From Corynebacterium glucuronolyticum DSM 44120 (GTDB taxonomy: Bacteria; Actinomycetota; Actinomycetes; Mycobacteriales; Mycobacteriaceae), in assembly GCF_030440595.1 (NCBI RefSeq), contig NZ_CP047452.1, forward strand, positions 2,604,001 through 2,668,000: a stretch of DNA of 64,000 bases, given 5' to 3'. The notes beneath the pieces are model-generated. The model searched no databases. It saw only the letters and a program-made list of their open reading frames with translations, and had not been told where the DNA came from. Below, piece after piece: positions 61,438 through 64,000 of this stretch. The position numbers and the translations under genes were made by a program. Numbering within the stretch: the first letter of the stretch is position 1; each line of letters begins with the position of its first letter.

Positions 61438-63324
61438 TTACTTCTCCACAATTTTGCCGTTGATCTGAGAGATGGTCCCGTGCTCGAAGACGACCTTCTC
61501 GCCGCCGGCGGGGATCTTCTCCTGGTCCTTGGCCGGGAAGCCGAACTTGCCGTTCTCCCAGCCGGCTTCGCCCCAGGCGTCGCGGATCGGGCCGTTGAAG
61601 ATCACATTCGCGCCGGTTGCCGGGGACCAGTAGATGCTGCCCTCCTCGAAGCGCTGCAGCGCGCCACCGTTGATAAGCTCCTCGTTGCCCACCGGGGCGC
61701 CGAGCTTGGAGTTCACCGTGTCAAGCAGGCCGTACTTCTTGGCGATCTCGCCGCGGACCCAGTAGGCCTTGTCGCTGTTGCGGACGATGAAGCCACGCTG
61801 GAAGGTCTGCACCAGCTTGCCGTCGTGCTCCTTCGGTGCCGACACAGGGTAGCCCAGGTCGCCGGCCTCCCAGCCGTTCTCGCCCCAGGCATCGAACATG
61901 TCCTTGGGGATGGCCTGGGCGTCGGTCTCCGGGGTCCAGTAGATGGAGCCGTTTTGGAAGTGCACGTACCGACCGTGACCGTCCGGGGTTACCTGCTCAC
62001 CGGTCGTCGGGAAGCCGAGCCAGCTTTCGGGACCGCCAGCCTCGGCGTAGACAGCACCGATCCGACCGAAGAGGACGTGGGCGCCGGTGTCGGGCGACCA
62101 GTAGGCGCGGCCGCGGCGGAAGTCCTGTGCCTTGCCACCCTTGACGTCGTACTCGTTGACCGTACAGGAACCGTAATCGCCGCTCGCGGTGGCCTCGGCG
62201 ATCGCACCGACCGTGGCGCAGTCGGCGCCACGATCCTCCTTGGACAGGCCGAGGGAATCGGCGATGTACGGCCAGGCCTGCACCATCTCAAACTGCCAGT
62301 ACGGCCAGGCGTGGACGCCACTTCCACGGAATTGCGAGATGACTTTCAGACCCGCCCGGTTCGCGCGATCGACGAAAGTCTGGGTGGTCATGCGGGAAAC
62401 CACCTCCAGGCCGATGCCCGCCGGATTGGCCGGACCCGTCGCCACCGACCCCGGCTCGCCGAAGTCGTCCTTACCCGAACCGGAGGACACGTAGACCGTC
62501 TTGCCCTTCAGCGCGTCGAGGCCGAGCTTCGGATCGTGATCAATCCACTGCTGGGATCCATCCGGGCCCCACATGGCCGTGGCATCGTAGCCACCAGCAT
62601 CGGAGAGCGCGCCGCGGATGGCCAGTGGCATGCCCGGCGAGGTGGTATCCAGGTAGCCCGAGAACGAACCGACGAAGTTAAACATATCGGGACGGTGCTG
62701 GGCGAGGTTCATCGCCGCCGTGCCGCCCATGGAGATGCCCGTGATGGCGCGCTGGCCGTTGGAACGGTAGCCCTGCTTCAGCACGGCCGGCAGCTCCTGG
62801 GTGAGGAACGTCTCCCACTTGTAGTTTTTGCCGTTATTCTCCTTCAGCCAATCCGAGTAGAAGGAGCTTTCGCCACCAACCGGCAGGATGACGTTGACGT
62901 TCTTATCCGCGAACATCTGCTCAATGTTGGTGTTGATTGTCCAGCCGTTTTCGGTGTCCAGGGCGCGCAGGCCGTCGAGAGCCCACACCTCCGGGTAGGT
63001 CTTGGCCGGGTTGGAGTACCAGTCGCGGGCGAGCAGCATCTGCACCTGGACCGGCTCGCCGGGCATGGCGGCGGACTTGATGAAGACGGCGATGCGGCGG
63101 TCGGTGATCCACTCGACGCGGTCGACGGAGACACCGTCGGGAAGCCCCTTGATCTCCGGGTAGTCCGTGCGGATCGGGGTGCGCTGGGGGACATCGTCCT
63201 GGAGGTAGTCGGAGAGTCCCGGCTGGTTAGGCACGCTCGGGAAGGAGCTTTGCGCGCCGGCGACCGGGGTGATGAGGAGGCTCAGGGCGAGCGGGTAGGC
63301 AAGATAGCGCAGTCGTGAAGACAT
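61438..63324 (-). CDS. cop1: Trehalose corynomycolyltransferase with LGFP repeats (Cop1/PS1-like)
   Basis: A 628-residue secreted enzyme that moves mycolate from trehalose monomycolate to arabinogalactan or another trehalose monomycolate. Start ATG 63324 gives a signal peptide ending VAGA. The esterase domain (to about 340) has the nucleophile motif [16 protein letters not shown] and a His in [10 protein letters not shown]. The C-terminal part has about five LGFP-type repeats ([42 protein letters not shown]) that bind the wall. First gene of its operon. Confidence 0.93.
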   Translation of the reverse strand: MSSRLRYLAYPLALSLLITPVAGAQSSFPSVPNQPGLSDYLQDDVPQRTPIRTDYPEIKGLPDGVSVDRVEWITDRRIAVFIKSAAMPGEPVQVQMLLARDWYSNPAKTYPEVWALDGLRALDTENGWTINTNIEQMFADKNVNVILPVGGESSFYSDWLKENNGKNYKWETFLTQELPAVLKQGYRSNGQRAITGISMGGTAAMNLAQHRPDMFNFVGSFSGYLDTTSPGMPLAIRGALSDAGGYDATAMWGPDGSQQWIDHDPKLGLDALKGKTVYVSSGSGKDDFGEPGSVATGPANPAGIGLEVVSRMTTQTFVDRANRAGLKVISQFRGSGVHAWPYWQFEMVQAWPYIADSLGLSKEDRGADCATVGAIAEATASGDYGSCTVNEYDVKGGKAQDFRRGRAYWSPDTGAHVLFGRIGAVYAEAGGPESWLGFPTTGEQVTPDGHGRYVHFQNGSIYWTPETDAQAIPKDMFDAWGENGWEAGDLGYPVSAPKEHDGKLVQTFQRGFIVRNSDKAYWVRGEIAKKYGLLDTVNSKLGAPVGNEELINGGALQRFEEGSIYWSPATGANVIFNGPIRDAWGEAGWENGKFGFPAKDQEKIPAGGEKVVFEHGTISQINGKIVEK

Positions 63325-63515
63325 GTGAAACTTCCTTTTTAACGTTTTTTCGCAGGGCAAATTGACTCAGGAAAAACGCAGGTCCGAAAGTTCCCCTCTT
63401 CCGGCGTCTGGTTTTGACTGCCATTAAGCTTAAGTGAAACTTGAGGGTTTGTAAAAGAGACACGCGGGCGGAGCGGAAGGGGCTGGCGTACGCGGTGTCT
63501 GGCAAGAATCGAGGC

Positions 63516-63713
63516 ATGGAACTGACCTATGACGCTGAGGCCGATGCAGCGTATCTCTTGCCGACAGCTGCGAGTACCCCCTCGGAAAAGCAGGTGGTGT
63601 GTGACGTGCAGGATGGAGAGGTGATCGTGGATATCGATGCGCGGGGCACGATCATCGGGATCGAGTTCGTCTGTGCGTCGCGGATACTGCCCGAAGAGTT
63701 TCAACGGGCGTAG
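63516..63713 (+). CDS. DUF2283-family small protein
   Basis: A 65-residue protein from ATG 63516. The start ELTYDAEADAAYLLPTAAST and the beta strand DGEVIVDIDARGTIIGIEF are typical of DUF2283 proteins. The role is unknown; such proteins sometimes accompany toxin-like genes. The gene after it faces the other way. Confidence 0.75.
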   Translation: MELTYDAEADAAYLLPTAASTPSEKQVVCDVQDGEVIVDIDARGTIIGIEFVCASRILPEEFQRA

Positions 63714-63770
63714 ATTACGCCCCAAGGAAGGGGTTACCAGGTGTTCATGGTCTTTTCCAGCGCAAACCCA

Positions 63771-64000
63771 TCAGCCGAGAAGATCGATGTACTTTGCTCT
63801 GGCTTTCATTGCATGGATGAAAACTTCTTCGCCGTCTACTGAAACAACGACAACGGTTTCAAGAAGTCTGGCATGGGGTATCGAACCCAAGACGTAGTTC
63901 TCCCCACTGCTCCGAACCATCATCCAGTGTTTCGACCCATAGGGAATCCGTTGCAGCCTGAAAAGCATCGCGAGCGCTGATGCCATGCTTAGTTGCAGAT
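63771..64000 (-). pseudogene. Frameshifted toxin-like gene, 5' part at or beyond window edge
   Basis: The minus strand begins in one frame, SATKHGISARDAFQAATDSL, and near 63890-63910 homology passes to another frame, NYVLGSIPHARLLETVVVVS then EEVFIHAMKARAKYIDLLG. Together these resemble small proteins of the type KHG-x-DA...HAM-x-AR-x-K found in toxin-antitoxin pairs. Each frame alone is incomplete, so the gene is probably inactive here unless the break is a sequencing error. The start lies outside the window. Confidence 0.5.

Noticed and set aside
61480..63318. A 612-codon open frame on the plus strand
   Set aside because: Antisense shadow of the mycolyltransferase gene with low-complexity composition.

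Overview
The window is a chromosomal segment of a mycolic-acid-containing actinobacterium, almost certainly a Corynebacterium. It carries an arabinogalactan arabinosyltransferase-type gene, a trehalose mycolate acetyltransferase and methyltransferase pair, an MmpL transporter, the accD3-pks13-fadD32 mycolate condensation operon, a cutinase-like protein and an LGFP-repeat mycolyltransferase. Core genes are GC-rich with many overlapping stop/start codons; several inserted segments are visibly AT-rich.

Layout. 1-4.8 kb: end of a nitrate respiration operon (narG 3' end, narH, narJ, narI) followed by an ArnR-type repressor with three cysteines. 4.8-7.6 kb: a VanW-domain protein and a GH3 lipoprotein on the other strand. 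7.7-10.6 kb: DUF2613 and an AftD-like arabinofuranosyltransferase. 10.7-12.6 kb: an AlbA_2-domain protein with its own operator repeats. 13.1-16.0 kb: TmaT-like acyltransferase, DUF3068 protein and a polytopic membrane protein. 16.0-30.7 kb: an accessory island in which three truncated copies of a glycosyltransferase gene alternate with cargo: a NYN-domain nuclease, a three-gene microcin C-like operon and an ISL3-family remnant. These are followed by a decayed second copy of the membrane protein, the intact glycosyltransferase, a 23-bp tandem repeat, a DUF4143 ATPase, a secreted protein/lipoprotein pair and a second AlbA_2 regulator with operator arrays. 30.8-31.5 kb: MtrP-like methyltransferase. 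31.5-36 kb: a secreted-protein/membrane-protein pair, an IS481-like element interrupted by an IS3-like element, and a duplicated mtrP 3' end. 36-41.5 kb: orphan RelB, small membrane proteins, a DHA2 exporter with divergent TetR. 41.5-63.3 kb: conserved core (pckG, trmB, MmpL, UPF0104-like, accD3, pks13, fadD32, cutinase-like, DUF732 lipoprotein, mycolyltransferase). 63.5-64 kb: DUF2283 protein and a frameshifted toxin-like gene.

The most exciting item is a compact operon on the minus strand at 18.2-20.6 kb. A seven-codon gene (MFGGLSN, ending in Asn) has a good ribosome binding site. It is followed by an intercistronic hairpin, a ThiF/MccB-type adenylyltransferase and an MFS exporter. This is the organisation of a microcin C (peptide-nucleotide antibiotic) operon. 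A second hidden gene is a 35-residue hydrophobic peptide directly downstream of accD3, with a strong ribosome binding site and its own terminator.

Functionally, the core assembles and exports the mycomembrane: FadD32 activates, AccD3 carboxylates and Pks13 condenses the acyl chains. MmpL, TmaT and MtrP concern trehalose monomycolate maturation and transport, and the mycolyltransferase attaches mycolates to the wall. The island inserted among these genes looks like a hotspot for antagonism or defence cargo exchanged by recombination in gene 3' ends. All homology statements come from reading motifs by eye; no database search was run.
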